Part shown: positions 25,492 to 33,855 of the stretch, one piece after another
Layout: every line of letters begins with the position of its first letter
Position numbering within the stretch: position 1 is the stretch's first letter
NCBI RefSeq assembly: GCF_008801815.1
Contig: NZ_VZOX01000007.1
DNA length: 64,000 bases
Origin: Edwardsiella anguillarum
Lineage (GTDB): Bacteria; Pseudomonadota; Gammaproteobacteria; Enterobacterales; Enterobacteriaceae
Reading direction: 5' to 3' (one strand)
Translations under genes and position numbers: made by a program
Notes under the pieces: model-generated
Seen by the model: the letters and a program-made list of their open reading frames with translations, nothing else
Databases searched by the model: none
What the model was told of the DNA's origin: nothing

Positions 25492-27267
25492 ATGGAAAAT
25501 AGTCATCACAAACATACGCAATCGCTTTCCCGCGCTGCGATGCTGCGTCTTCTGGCCGTTTCACGCGGCGATCAGCCTGCCGATCTCATCATCGACAATG
25601 TTTTCCTGCTGGATCTCATCAACGGCGGAACCCTGCCGGGCCCCATCCTCATCAGCGGTGACAGCATTGCCGGCGTCGGGCCGGCCTACGCCGGTGCCGC
25701 AGCCCTGGAGCGCATTGACGCCGGCGGTGCCGTAGCCGTTCCCGGCTTTATCGACGCCCATCTGCACATCGAATCCAGCATGATGACCCCCATCACCTTC
25801 GAAAGCGTCACGTTACCTCTCGGCGTCACCACCATTGTGTGTGACCCTCATGAGATCGTGAACGTTATGGGAGAGGAGGGGCTGGCATGGTTCCTGCGCT
25901 GCGCCGAGGGCGCGCAGCAAAACCAGTTCATACAGATCAGCTCCTGTGTGCCGGCGCTGGCCGGAACCGATATCAACGGCGCAGAGTTTCCCCTGACAGC
26001 GATGCTGCCCTACCGCGAGCATCCCCACGTGCTGGGGCTGGCAGAGATGATGAACTTTCCCGGCGTCATTGCCGGCGATGAGCAGATTCTCGATAAGCTG
26101 GATGCGTTCCGCCACCTGACGCTGGACGGCCATAGCCCCATGCTGAGCGGCAAAGCGCTGAATGCCTATCTGGCCGCCGGAGTGGAAAACTGCCATGAAA
26201 CGCTGGCGCTGGAAGAGGGACGGGAAAAGCTGGCGCTGGGCATGGCGCTGATGATCCGCGAAGGCTCCGCGGCGCGCAACCTGGATACGCTGGCGCCCCT
26301 GATCAGCGAGTTCAACAGCCCGCAGTGCATGCTGTGCACCGATGACCGTAATCCATGGGAGATCGCGCACGAAGGGCACATCGATGCGCTGATCCGGCGC
26401 CTGATCCAACGGCATCACATCGCGCCACACGTAGCATACCGCGTCGCCAGCTGGTCAGCGGCGCGCCACTTTGGCCTCAAGCGCCTGGGGCTGATCGCGC
26501 CGGGGAAAAAGGCGGATATCGTTCTGCTGGATGACGTTGAGCAGGTGGCCATTCGCCAGGTATTTGCCGGCGGTAAGGCCATCGATGCACAGCTGCTGCT
26601 GCGCAGCGCAGCGACACGCCAGCTGGCCAGCTCTCCACCGCAGCACAATACCCTACGGCGAGCCCCGCTCCGCGCCAAAGATCTGACGCTGCCGCTGGCG
26701 CAGGGCGCCGACTATCGCGCCATTCAGCTGATCCCCAACGAGCTCATCACCCCGGCCAGAACGGTACGCTGGCTGGGCGATCGCTTCGATACGCCAGACG
26801 TATGCCGCATTGCGGTGATGGAGCGCTATGGTCAGCAAAGGGCGCCGGCGCTAGGCCTTCTGCACAACAGCGGCCTGAGCAAAGGGGCGCTGGCGGCGAC
26901 CGTCAGCCACGACAGCCACAATATTGTGACCATCGGCCACTGTCCAGAAGAGATGGCGCTGGCGGTCAATCAGCTGATTGACGACGGCGGTGGGCTGTGT
27001 GTCGTTGCCGACGGACAGGTCGTAGCCCATCTGCCGCTGCCCATCGCCGGCCTGATGAGCTCACGATCGGCAGCGGAGATTGCCGATGTCATCGATGCGC
27101 TGAAACAGGCCTGCCGCGACTGCGGTATGACCCTGAATGAACCGTTTATTCAGATGGCGTTTCTCTCGCTGCCGGTGATTCCGTCGCTCAAGCTGACCAG
27201 TCTTGGGCTGTATGATGTAGACCACTTCCGCTTTACCGAGGTTCGCATACAGGAAGAGAGCGTTTAA
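25492..27267 (+). CDS. ade: Adenine deaminase
   Basis: A 591-residue amidohydrolase-superfamily enzyme that deaminates adenine to hypoxanthine for purine salvage; the E. coli enzyme (YicP, 588) uses a binuclear metal centre. Metal ligands are visible in the motif GFIDAHLHIESS (about 88-99), in LDGHSPMLSG and in CTDDRNPWEIAHEGH. The C-terminal half contains LSKGALAATVSHDSHNIVTIG. The ATG at 25492 is five bases from AGGTGA; a GTG three codons earlier is possible. It is divergent from the adenine permease gene, giving an uptake-and-deamination pair, and lies 66 bases before yieH. Confidence 0.96.
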   Translation: MENSHHKHTQSLSRAAMLRLLAVSRGDQPADLIIDNVFLLDLINGGTLPGPILISGDSIAGVGPAYAGAAALERIDAGGAVAVPGFIDAHLHIESSMMTPITFESVTLPLGVTTIVCDPHEIVNVMGEEGLAWFLRCAEGAQQNQFIQISSCVPALAGTDINGAEFPLTAMLPYREHPHVLGLAEMMNFPGVIAGDEQILDKLDAFRHLTLDGHSPMLSGKALNAYLAAGVENCHETLALEEGREKLALGMALMIREGSAARNLDTLAPLISEFNSPQCMLCTDDRNPWEIAHEGHIDALIRRLIQRHHIAPHVAYRVASWSAARHFGLKRLGLIAPGKKADIVLLDDVEQVAIRQVFAGGKAIDAQLLLRSAATRQLASSPPQHNTLRRAPLRAKDLTLPLAQGADYRAIQLIPNELITPARTVRWLGDRFDTPDVCRIAVMERYGQQRAPALGLLHNSGLSKGALAATVSHDSHNIVTIGHCPEEMALAVNQLIDDGGGLCVVADGQVVAHLPLPIAGLMSSRSAAEIADVIDALKQACRDCGMTLNEPFIQMAFLSLPVIPSLKLTSLGLYDVDHFRFTEVRIQEESV

Positions 27268-27333
27268 ACTAGGACGAAAATAACGTTGATACGGCGCGGG
27301 CCTCTCCGCGCCGACCGGCCAAAAAGGACGCCC

Positions 27334-28005
27334 ATGAGCAGTATCCGCTGTATTCTCTTCGACTGTGATGGAACGCTGGTAGACAGCGAAATTATCTGCA
27401 GTAAAGCCTATGTCAGTATGTTCTCCCGCTATGGGATCACGCTATCGCTGGAAGATATCTATCGTGAATTCAAAGGGGTGCGGCTGTATGAAATTATCGA
27501 CGTGATACAGCAGCGTCATCCATTTACGGCCGATCGCGCCGAGATGGAGTCCCACTACCGCGCCGAGGTGGCACGCCTGTTCGACAGCGAGCTCCAGCCA
27601 ATCCCCCACGCCCACGAGCTGCTAAGCCAAGTCTGCGTCCCCATGTGCACCGCCTCCAATGGGCCGGTCAGCAAAATGCAGAGCTCCCTTGGCGCCACCG
27701 GAATGCTGCCCTTCTTCGGCGATCGCCTGTACAGCGGCTACGATATCCAGCGCTGGAAACCCCAGCCGGATTTATTGTTCCACGCGGCCCGGAACATGGG
27801 GGTCGATATCGGTGAGTGCATCCTCGTGGACGACTCGCCGGCCGGGGCACAGTCCGGCATTGCAGCCGGCATCCCGGTATTTTACTTTTGCGCCGATCCC
27901 CACAACCCGACGATCGACCATCCGCTGGTCACCGCCTTCGACGATCTGCGCCAGCTCCCGCAGCTGTGGCGCCAGCGCGGCTGGCAGCTGACCCGCGACG
28001 CATAA
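27334..28005 (+). CDS. yieH: 6-phosphogluconate phosphatase-type HAD hydrolase YieH
   Basis: A 223-residue HAD phosphatase related to beta-phosphoglucomutase-like enzymes; E. coli YieH (221) hydrolyses 6-phosphogluconate and related compounds. Motif I is FDCDGTLVDSE (residues 9-19, nucleophile Asp10 and acid/base Asp12), motif II is TASNGP, motif III includes KPQPDLLFHAA, and motif IV is LVDDSPAGAQSGI. A helical cap lies between motifs I and II. The ATG at 27334 follows AAGGA; the open frame upstream has no similarity to the family. It converges on phoU, with a terminator on the gap. Confidence 0.95.
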   Translation: MSSIRCILFDCDGTLVDSEIICSKAYVSMFSRYGITLSLEDIYREFKGVRLYEIIDVIQQRHPFTADRAEMESHYRAEVARLFDSELQPIPHAHELLSQVCVPMCTASNGPVSKMQSSLGATGMLPFFGDRLYSGYDIQRWKPQPDLLFHAARNMGVDIGECILVDDSPAGAQSGIAAGIPVFYFCADPHNPTIDHPLVTAFDDLRQLPQLWRQRGWQLTRDA

Positions 28006-28029
28006 AAGAAAGCCGCCCTTATGGGCGGC
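28004..28029 (-). terminator. Terminator of the pst-phoU operon
   Basis: On the minus strand GCCGCCC and GGGCGGC (plus 28012-28029) form a 7-bp stem with a 4-base loop, followed by TTTCTTTT. The T-rich tail on the minus side marks it as the phoU terminator; on the plus side no T tract is present. It overlaps the last codon of yieH. Confidence 0.85.
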
Positions 28030-28062
28030 CCGATACGGTTTAGCGTGAGGCGGCGTGAGAGG

Positions 28063-28794
28063 CTATGCCTCGTCCGTCCGGCGATGATCCGTCAGCAGCT
28101 GCTCCAGATCGTCCCCGCCGATATGGCGGAAATCCTGCCCTTTGACGTAGTAGAAAATAAACTCACAGATATTCTGGCAGCGATCGCCGATACGCTCGAT
28201 AGAGCGGGCGCAGAACAGCGCCGTCAATACGCTGGGAATGGTGCGCGAGTCCTCCATCATGTAGGTCATCAGCTGGCGCACAATGCCTTCATACTCCTGA
28301 TCGACCTTCTTATCTTCCCGATAAATCCGAATGGCCTCATTCAGATCCATGCGCGCAAAGGCATCCAGCACATCGTGCAGCATCTGTACGGTATGTTGTC
28401 CCAGGGACTCCAGGCTAACCAACAGCGGCTGATGCTGCTGGGAAAACTTCTCCAGCGCGGTGCGGCAGATTTTATCCGCGACGTCGCCAATGCGCTCCAG
28501 CTCGGAGATCGTTTTAATAATCGCCATCACCAGGCGTAGATCGCTGGCAGTCGGCTGACGCTTGGCAATAATTTTAACGCAGGCCTCATCGATGGCGATC
28601 TCCATCATGTTGACCTTGGCATCCCCTTCCACCACCCGGCGCGCCAGATCGGCATCCTGGTTATGCATGGCAGTGATCGCATCCGTCAGCTGCTGCTCCA
28701 CCAGCCCACCCATGCTCATTACCTGGGTGCGGATATATTCAAGCTCGGCATTAAACTGACCGGAGGTGTGCTTGTTTAAATTCAGATTATCCAT
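28063..28794 (-). CDS. phoU: Phosphate signalling protein PhoU
   Basis: A 243-residue all-helical protein made of two similar three-helix bundles, each with a metal-binding E-x3-D-type motif (LERIGDVADKIC near residue 98 and IERIGDRCQNICEFIFY near 200). It links the PstSCAB transporter to the PhoR sensor kinase and is needed to switch off the Pho regulon when phosphate is plentiful. The length compares with 241 in E. coli. It is the last gene of pstSCAB-phoU, 19 bases after pstB. Confidence 0.97.
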   Translation of the reverse strand: MDNLNLNKHTSGQFNAELEYIRTQVMSMGGLVEQQLTDAITAMHNQDADLARRVVEGDAKVNMMEIAIDEACVKIIAKRQPTASDLRLVMAIIKTISELERIGDVADKICRTALEKFSQQHQPLLVSLESLGQHTVQMLHDVLDAFARMDLNEAIRIYREDKKVDQEYEGIVRQLMTYMMEDSRTIPSVLTALFCARSIERIGDRCQNICEFIFYYVKGQDFRHIGGDDLEQLLTDHRRTDEA

Positions 28795-28813
28795 GTTCCC
28801 TTCCTAAAAACCA

Positions 28814-29593
28814 TCAGCCATAGCGACCGGTAATATAGTCTTCCGTCTGCCGCTGCGCAGGGGCGGTAAACAGCTTATCTGTATCACTAAACTCAATCAG
28901 CTCACCAAGATACATAAATGCAGTGTAATCAGAACAGCGCGCCGCCTGCTGCATATTGTGGGTCACGATCACCACGGTGTAGTCCTGCTTCAGCTCGGTG
29001 ATAAGCTCCTCGATGCGGCTGGTCGAAATAGGATCCAGCGCAGAGCAGGGTTCATCCAACAGTAAGACCTCTGGACGGATAGCAATACCGCGGGCGATAC
29101 ACAGACGCTGCTGCTGACCGCCTGACAGGCTATAGCCGCTTTGGTGCAGCTTATCTTTCGTCTCACTCCACAGCGCCGCCTTGGTCAGCGCCCACTGCAC
29201 TCGCTCATCCATATCGGCACGCGACAGTTTTTCAAACAGGCGTACGCCGAAGGCGATATTGTCGTAGATGGACATAGGAAAAGGCGTCGGCTTCTGAAAC
29301 ACCATGCCCACCTTGGCGCGCAGCAGCGCGACATCCTGGCTGTCGGTCAGGATATTCTGGCCATCCAGTAAAATCTCCCCCTCTGCGCGCTGCTCCGGGT
29401 AAAGCTGGAACATCTTGTTAAAGGTACGCAGCAGCGTCGACTTGCCGCAGCCGGACGGACCGATGAAGGCCGTCACTTTATTTTTCTCAATATCCAGCGA
29501 GATATTCTTCAGCGCGTGGAATTTTCCGTAATAGAAGTTCAGATCGCGCACCTGAATTTTACTGTTGGTCGGGTCTGTCACTACATTACTCAT
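28814..29593 (-). CDS. pstB: Phosphate ABC transporter ATP-binding protein
   Basis: A 259-residue ABC ATPase that powers high-affinity phosphate import through PstA/PstC. Walker A is GPSGCGKST at residues 45-53, the Q-loop is at VFQKPTPFPMS, the signature is LSGGQQQRLCIARG (156-169), Walker B is LLLDEP (177-182), and the switch His is in VIVTHNM. It belongs to the E. coli-like pst operon, 45 bases after pstA. The N-terminus MSNVVTDPTNSKIQVRDLNFYYG is family typical. Confidence 0.98.
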   Translation of the reverse strand: MSNVVTDPTNSKIQVRDLNFYYGKFHALKNISLDIEKNKVTAFIGPSGCGKSTLLRTFNKMFQLYPEQRAEGEILLDGQNILTDSQDVALLRAKVGMVFQKPTPFPMSIYDNIAFGVRLFEKLSRADMDERVQWALTKAALWSETKDKLHQSGYSLSGGQQQRLCIARGIAIRPEVLLLDEPCSALDPISTSRIEELITELKQDYTVVIVTHNMQQAARCSDYTAFMYLGELIEFSDTDKLFTAPAQRQTEDYITGRYG

Positions 29594-29638
29594 CGTTTTT
29601 CTCTCTGTTAGCGACGCCGCTGCGGCAGCGCCCCAAAA

Positions 29639-30526
29639 TTAGTGTTTTTTCTTGGCAAAAATCACGCGGGCCACGATATTCAGCAGCAGAACGCACAGCG
29701 TGATCAGTAGTACTCCGGCCCAGGCCAGCTGTTGCCACTCCGCAAACGGACTCATAGCAAACTTGAAGATAGTGACTGGCAGGTTAGCCAGCGGCTGCAT
29801 CATGTCGGTGCTCCAAAACTGGTTGGAGAGCGACGTAAACAGCAGGGGGGCCGTCTCACCGGCGATACGGGCGATGGCCAGCAGTACCCCGGTAATAATC
29901 CCCGACACGGACGCCTTCAGGGTAATCGCTGAAATCATCTTCCACTTGGGTGTACCCAGCGCATAGGCCGCCTCGCGCAGGCTATCCGGCACCAGCTTTA
30001 GCATATTCTCCGTGGTACGGATAACGATCGGCACCTGCAGCAGTGCCAGCGCGATCACCCCGGCCCAGCCGGAAAAGTGCTGCATCTTAGTCACCACAAT
30101 GGTGTAGACGAACAGCCCGACCACGATAGAGGGCGCAGATAACAGGATATCGTTAATAAAACGGGTCACGTTAGCAAACCAGCCGTTGCGGCCGTATTCC
30201 GCCAGATAAATGCCCGCCATTATCCCCAGCGGCGTACCGATCACCGTCGCCCACAGGATCAGCAGCCCGGAGCCAACGATGGCGTTCGCTAAACCGCCGC
30301 CTTCGGTATTCGGCGGCGGCGTCATTTCGGTAAACAGCGCCAGCGACATGCCGTCCAGGCCACGGGTAAAGGTGGATAGCAGGATCCACACCAGCCAAAA
30401 CAGGCCAAAGGCCATCGTGCCCATCGACAGGCACAGCGCAATACGGTTTTTCTGGCGGCGCCAGGCCTGCATGCGGCGACGGGATTCCGCCAGCTTCTGC
30501 GGATTTTGTACGTCCATCATTGCCAT
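29639..30526 (-). CDS. pstA: Phosphate ABC transporter permease PstA
   Basis: A 295-residue inner-membrane permease with about six membrane segments; the first is at about residues 28-50 (IALCLSMGTMAFGLFWLVWILL). The cytoplasmic coupling motif reads REAAYALGTPKWKMISAITLKASVSGIITG, where EAA-x3-G contacts PstB. With PstC it forms the phosphate channel. It starts one base after the pstC stop codon, so the two are probably translationally coupled. The E. coli protein has 296 residues. Confidence 0.97.
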   Translation of the reverse strand: MAMMDVQNPQKLAESRRRMQAWRRQKNRIALCLSMGTMAFGLFWLVWILLSTFTRGLDGMSLALFTEMTPPPNTEGGGLANAIVGSGLLILWATVIGTPLGIMAGIYLAEYGRNGWFANVTRFINDILLSAPSIVVGLFVYTIVVTKMQHFSGWAGVIALALLQVPIVIRTTENMLKLVPDSLREAAYALGTPKWKMISAITLKASVSGIITGVLLAIARIAGETAPLLFTSLSNQFWSTDMMQPLANLPVTIFKFAMSPFAEWQQLAWAGVLLITLCVLLLNIVARVIFAKKKH

Positions 30527-30527
30527 A

Positions 30528-31499
30528 TTAACGCCCCTCGTTCTTCGCCAGACGCAGAATCATCAGCTTGGACAACGCCAGCACGATGAAGGTGATCACA
30601 AATAGAATCAGCCCAAGCTCCATCAGCGCCGCGGTATGCAGCCCGGACTCCGCCTCAGCAAACTCATTGGCCAGCGCCGAGGTAATACTGTTGCCCGGCA
30701 TATACAGTGAAAAGCTGTCGAGCTGGTAGGTATTGCCGATGACAAAGGTAACCGCCATGGTCTCCCCCAGCGCGCGCCCCAGCCCCAGCATAACGCCCCC
30801 GATCACCCCATTTTTAGTGAACGGCAGGACGATACGCCAGATCACCTCCCAGGTGGTACAGCCAATGCCGTAGGCGGACTCTTTCATCATGACCGGCGTC
30901 TGCTCAAACACATCGCGCATCACCGCCGCAATATAGGGGATGATCATGATCGCCAGGATCACCCCCGCCGCCAAGATGCCGATACCGAACGCCGGACCGG
31001 AAAACAGGGTACCGACGATGGGAATACCGGAAAGCACGTTGCCCACCGGGATCTGAAAATACTCGGCAAACAGCGGGGCAAAGATAAATAGCCCCCACAT
31101 GCCGTAAACGATGCTGGGGATCGCCGCCAGTAGCTCAATCGCCACCCCTAGCGGACGACGTAGCCATCCCGGCGCCAGCTCCGTCAAAAATAGGGCAATA
31201 CCGAAGCTGACCGGAACGGCGATGATCAGCGCGATAAGGGAAGTAACCAGCGTGCCGTAGATAGGCACCAGCGCGCCAAACTGCTCCGCGGGCGCATCCC
31301 ACTCTTTGCTCCACAGGAACGCAAAGCCAAACTTCTCCATGCTGGGCAGCGCGGCGACGATCAGCGAAACGATGATCCCCCCCAGCAGCAATAGCGTAAT
31401 CAGGGCCGCCAGTTTGACCAGCGCCCCAAAAATGACGTCACCAAGCTTACTCGGCGCTTTTATCATCGGCTGTTTATTAGACAAAGGCGAATCAGCCAT
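30528..31499 (-). CDS. pstC: Phosphate ABC transporter permease PstC
   Basis: A 323-residue inner-membrane permease with about six membrane segments; the EAA-type coupling loop is KESAYGIGCTTWEVIWRIVLPFTKNGVIGG. The start at 31499 gives MADSPLSNKQPMIKAPSKLGD, which matches E. coli PstC (319); an earlier in-frame start would add eight residues (MTVEEEIR) that look like the ribosome-site region. With PstA it imports phosphate delivered by PstS. Second gene of pstSCAB-phoU, 62 bases after pstS. Confidence 0.97.
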   Translation of the reverse strand: MADSPLSNKQPMIKAPSKLGDVIFGALVKLAALITLLLLGGIIVSLIVAALPSMEKFGFAFLWSKEWDAPAEQFGALVPIYGTLVTSLIALIIAVPVSFGIALFLTELAPGWLRRPLGVAIELLAAIPSIVYGMWGLFIFAPLFAEYFQIPVGNVLSGIPIVGTLFSGPAFGIGILAAGVILAIMIIPYIAAVMRDVFEQTPVMMKESAYGIGCTTWEVIWRIVLPFTKNGVIGGVMLGLGRALGETMAVTFVIGNTYQLDSFSLYMPGNSITSALANEFAEAESGLHTAALMELGLILFVITFIVLALSKLMILRLAKNEGR

Positions 31500-31561
31500 G
31501 CGTATCTCTTCTTCAACGGTCACGGTACGGCACGCACCGTACGGTGCGTGCCAAAAAGCGA

Positions 31562-32602
31562 TCAGTACAGCGCGTTGCCGCCGCTGTCCTTAACGCTGCT
31601 TTTCCAGGCGGTACGAATGTGCTCCACCACCGACGCCGGCAGGGTCGCATAGTCCAGATCGTTGGCCTGCTTGGCGCCTTTACTGTAGGCCCAATCGAAG
31701 AACTTCAGCACTTCCACCGTTTGCTTGGGCTTGCTGGATTCCTTGTGAACCAGAATGAAGGTGGTCGAGGTGATCGGCCATACGTTATCGCCGGGCTGAT
31801 TCGTTAGATCCTGGGCGAAAGACGCACTCCAGTCAGCGCCTTTCGCCGCATTGCTGAAGCTGACCTCCGTCGGGCTGACCGCCTGCCCTTCGGAGGAGAT
31901 CAGCTTGGTGTAGGCCAGCTTATTCTGCTTGGCATAGGCATACTCGACGTAGCCGATGGCGCCAGGCAAGCGCTGTACAAAGGCGGCAACACCATCGTTA
32001 CCTTTTCCACCCAGCCCCGTCGGCCAGTTAACGGTAGATCCGGCGCCGACGTCACTCTTCCACTGTGCGTTGACTTTGTTCAGGTAGCTGGTAAAGACAA
32101 ACGAGGTGCCCGAGCCATCGGCGCGACGCACCACGGCAATCGCCTGATCCGGCAGCTTAACGCCCGGGTTCAGCTTGGCAATCGCCGCGTCGTTCCACTT
32201 TTTAATTTTACCCAGGTAGATATCGCCCAGCGTTTCACCGTCCAGCGTCAGCTCGCCGGACTTAATGCCCGGCAGGTTAACGGCCATCACCACGCCGCCG
32301 ATAACCGTCGGAAACTGAAATAGGCCGTCTGCCGCCAGCTTTTCTTCGCTCAGGGGCGCATCGGAGGCACCGAAGTCAACGGTGTTGGCAATGATCTGCT
32401 TCACGCCGCCAGAGGAGCCAATGCCTTGATAGTTTACTTTATTACCGGTCTCTTTCTGATAGGAGTCAGCCCACTTGGCGTAAACCGGCGCAGGGAAGGT
32501 GGCACCGGCACCGGTCAAGCTCTCCGCCGCAAAGGCAGGCATGGCGCTCAGGGAGACGGTCGCCGCGACAATCCCGGCGACAGCGGTACGCATCAGTTTC
32601 AT
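31562..32602 (-). CDS. pstS: Periplasmic phosphate-binding protein PstS
   Basis: A 346-residue secreted protein, the same length as in E. coli. Residues 1-25 are a signal peptide ending AMPAFA, and the mature protein begins AESLTGAGATFPAPVY. Phosphate-binding loops include GAGATFP, GIGSSGG, and RADGSGTSFVF. It binds phosphate in the periplasm and delivers it to PstCAB; it is also part of the Pho signalling complex. It is the first gene of the operon and lies directly behind two Pho boxes, so it should be strongly induced in low phosphate. Confidence 0.98.
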   Translation of the reverse strand: MKLMRTAVAGIVAATVSLSAMPAFAAESLTGAGATFPAPVYAKWADSYQKETGNKVNYQGIGSSGGVKQIIANTVDFGASDAPLSEEKLAADGLFQFPTVIGGVVMAVNLPGIKSGELTLDGETLGDIYLGKIKKWNDAAIAKLNPGVKLPDQAIAVVRRADGSGTSFVFTSYLNKVNAQWKSDVGAGSTVNWPTGLGGKGNDGVAAFVQRLPGAIGYVEYAYAKQNKLAYTKLISSEGQAVSPTEVSFSNAAKGADWSASFAQDLTNQPGDNVWPITSTTFILVHKESSKPKQTVEVLKFFDWAYSKGAKQANDLDYATLPASVVEHIRTAWKSSVKDSGGNALY

Positions 32603-32675
32603 ATTCCCTCCAGGGAAGTGTTATTCATCTAACGTATGAACGATCGGATCAAGTATGGTGCAGGTAGCAAAATAA

Positions 32676-32724
32676 GGCAGTTTGATGACAGTAAAATGTA
32701 TGGATTATGACAGTTTTATGACAA
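32676..32724 (-). promoter_or_regulatory. Two PhoB boxes upstream of pstS
   Basis: On the minus strand TTGTCATAAAACTGTCAT (32724-32707) and CTGTCATCAAACTGCC (32691-32676) match the Pho-box pattern CTGTCAT-A4-CTGTCA. The boxes are spaced as in the E. coli pstS promoter and are followed by an AT-rich -10 region (CATACT). This is the PhoB activation site. The remaining gap up to the next gene (32725-32963) is AT-rich and shows nothing else I can name. Confidence 0.9.
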
Positions 32725-32963
32725 CTCAGTGGCCAGGGCGTACGCCGCACGATAGGCCGCGGGTTCCGTCGTCAGCGCGGCGGTCATCTGCGCGACGGCC
32801 AGCAGAAAACGCAGCGCCCTCAGATAAATCGCGTATGACGATATATTAAAAATTGCGAGCTACAACAAATACATATTACTATCGTTGGTGATATTAACCA
32901 CTATCCGTGTGATAATGGGCAAAATCGCTCACCTCATGGCTATGCTCACAGGATAACCGCTAA

Positions 32964-33800
32964 ATGATTCACCAAGACAATGACAAACAACATATTAAAC
33001 TGTCTTATGTGACACACTTTTACTGCAATCAGAAAAGTATTGAATCTGTCTTTTCACTGCTGCGAAAGTATGAAAATTTACCGTTATCCATCCGCAGCGC
33101 GGTGGAGTTTATTATTGTCGATGATGGCTCCCCGATAACCTACGATATTGGCAGTTTTGACTTGAATATTACTTGGTTAAAGATAACCGAGGATATTAAA
33201 TGGAATCAGGCTGGCGCACGCAACCTGGGGGTTACCTATGCAAAGTCTGATAAAATTTTGCTGACCGATTTGGATCACGAACTGCCGGCCGAAACATTTG
33301 AGTACCTGATCAACGCGAGAAATCCCGGGCGTAACTTCTATAAGATATACAGAACAAGCCCTGAGCAGGGACGGTACAAAGGCCATTCTAATCTATTTTT
33401 TATGTCGCGAGCGCGTTTCTTTCGCCACTTTGGCTATGACGAAGAGTTTGCCGGTAACTACGGCGCAGAGGATTACCGTTTTGTTAAATATCATAAATAT
33501 CATGGTTCTCGACAAAAATATCTGCCAAAGAAAATTATTTGCCACGAGAGAGTGCTCGATCGTGAAAAAAGCTACCATAGCCTGAGTCGCGATTTATCAG
33601 CCAATACGCCTGTCGACTTGCAAAAGCGAAAAGAGTGCGAAACATATGGCGATGAATATGGCCATAGCCGCATTTTCCTTAATTTTGAATGGAAGATTAT
33701 CTACCGCCACAGTGTATTTCCAACGACGCTGCCAGCAGAAAAACGCTGGTGGAAGCCGCTATGGTGGCTACGCTATTTATCGTCCACCCTTTCTCGCTAA
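32964..33800 (+). CDS. Family 2 glycosyltransferase, AT-rich, next to glmS
   Basis: A 278-residue GT-A fold glycosyltransferase of the GT2 family. Motifs: the nucleotide-binding Asp pair VDDGS (52-56), NQAGARNLG (81-89), the metal-binding DxD-like TDLDHE (101-106), and the catalytic-base region GAED (167-170). A basic, Trp-rich C-terminus may contact membrane. The sugar donor and acceptor cannot be read from the sequence; surface polysaccharide synthesis is the usual role. The coding DNA is unusually AT-rich (hand counts give 21 and 14 G+C in two 60-base rows, against 42 in a glmS row), which suggests horizontal gain. It sits between the terminator of glmS and the pstS promoter, adjacent genes in E. 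coli. Confidence 0.8.
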   Translation: MIHQDNDKQHIKLSYVTHFYCNQKSIESVFSLLRKYENLPLSIRSAVEFIIVDDGSPITYDIGSFDLNITWLKITEDIKWNQAGARNLGVTYAKSDKILLTDLDHELPAETFEYLINARNPGRNFYKIYRTSPEQGRYKGHSNLFFMSRARFFRHFGYDEEFAGNYGAEDYRFVKYHKYHGSRQKYLPKKIICHERVLDREKSYHSLSRDLSANTPVDLQKRKECETYGDEYGHSRIFLNFEWKIIYRHSVFPTTLPAEKRWWKPLWWLRYLSSTLSR

Positions 33801-33810
33801 TCCCCTCAAT

Positions 33811-33835
33811 AAAAAGGGGATGCCGAGGCATCCCC
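33811..33835 (-). terminator. Terminator after glmS
   Basis: On the minus strand GGGGATGCC and GGCATCCCC (plus 33816-33835) form a 9-bp stem with a 2-base loop, followed by TTTTTATT. It lies 20 bases beyond the glmS stop, the position where Tn7 inserts in E. coli (attTn7). Confidence 0.9.
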
Positions 33836-33855
33836 TGATATCTCACGATCGCGCT

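Noticed and set aside
32603..33855. Search for Tn7 ends, transposase or integrase remnants around the glycosyltransferase
   Set aside because: No TGTGGG-type Tn7 end repeats or transposase-like frames were seen by eye, so no mobile element is called; only the location is noted.
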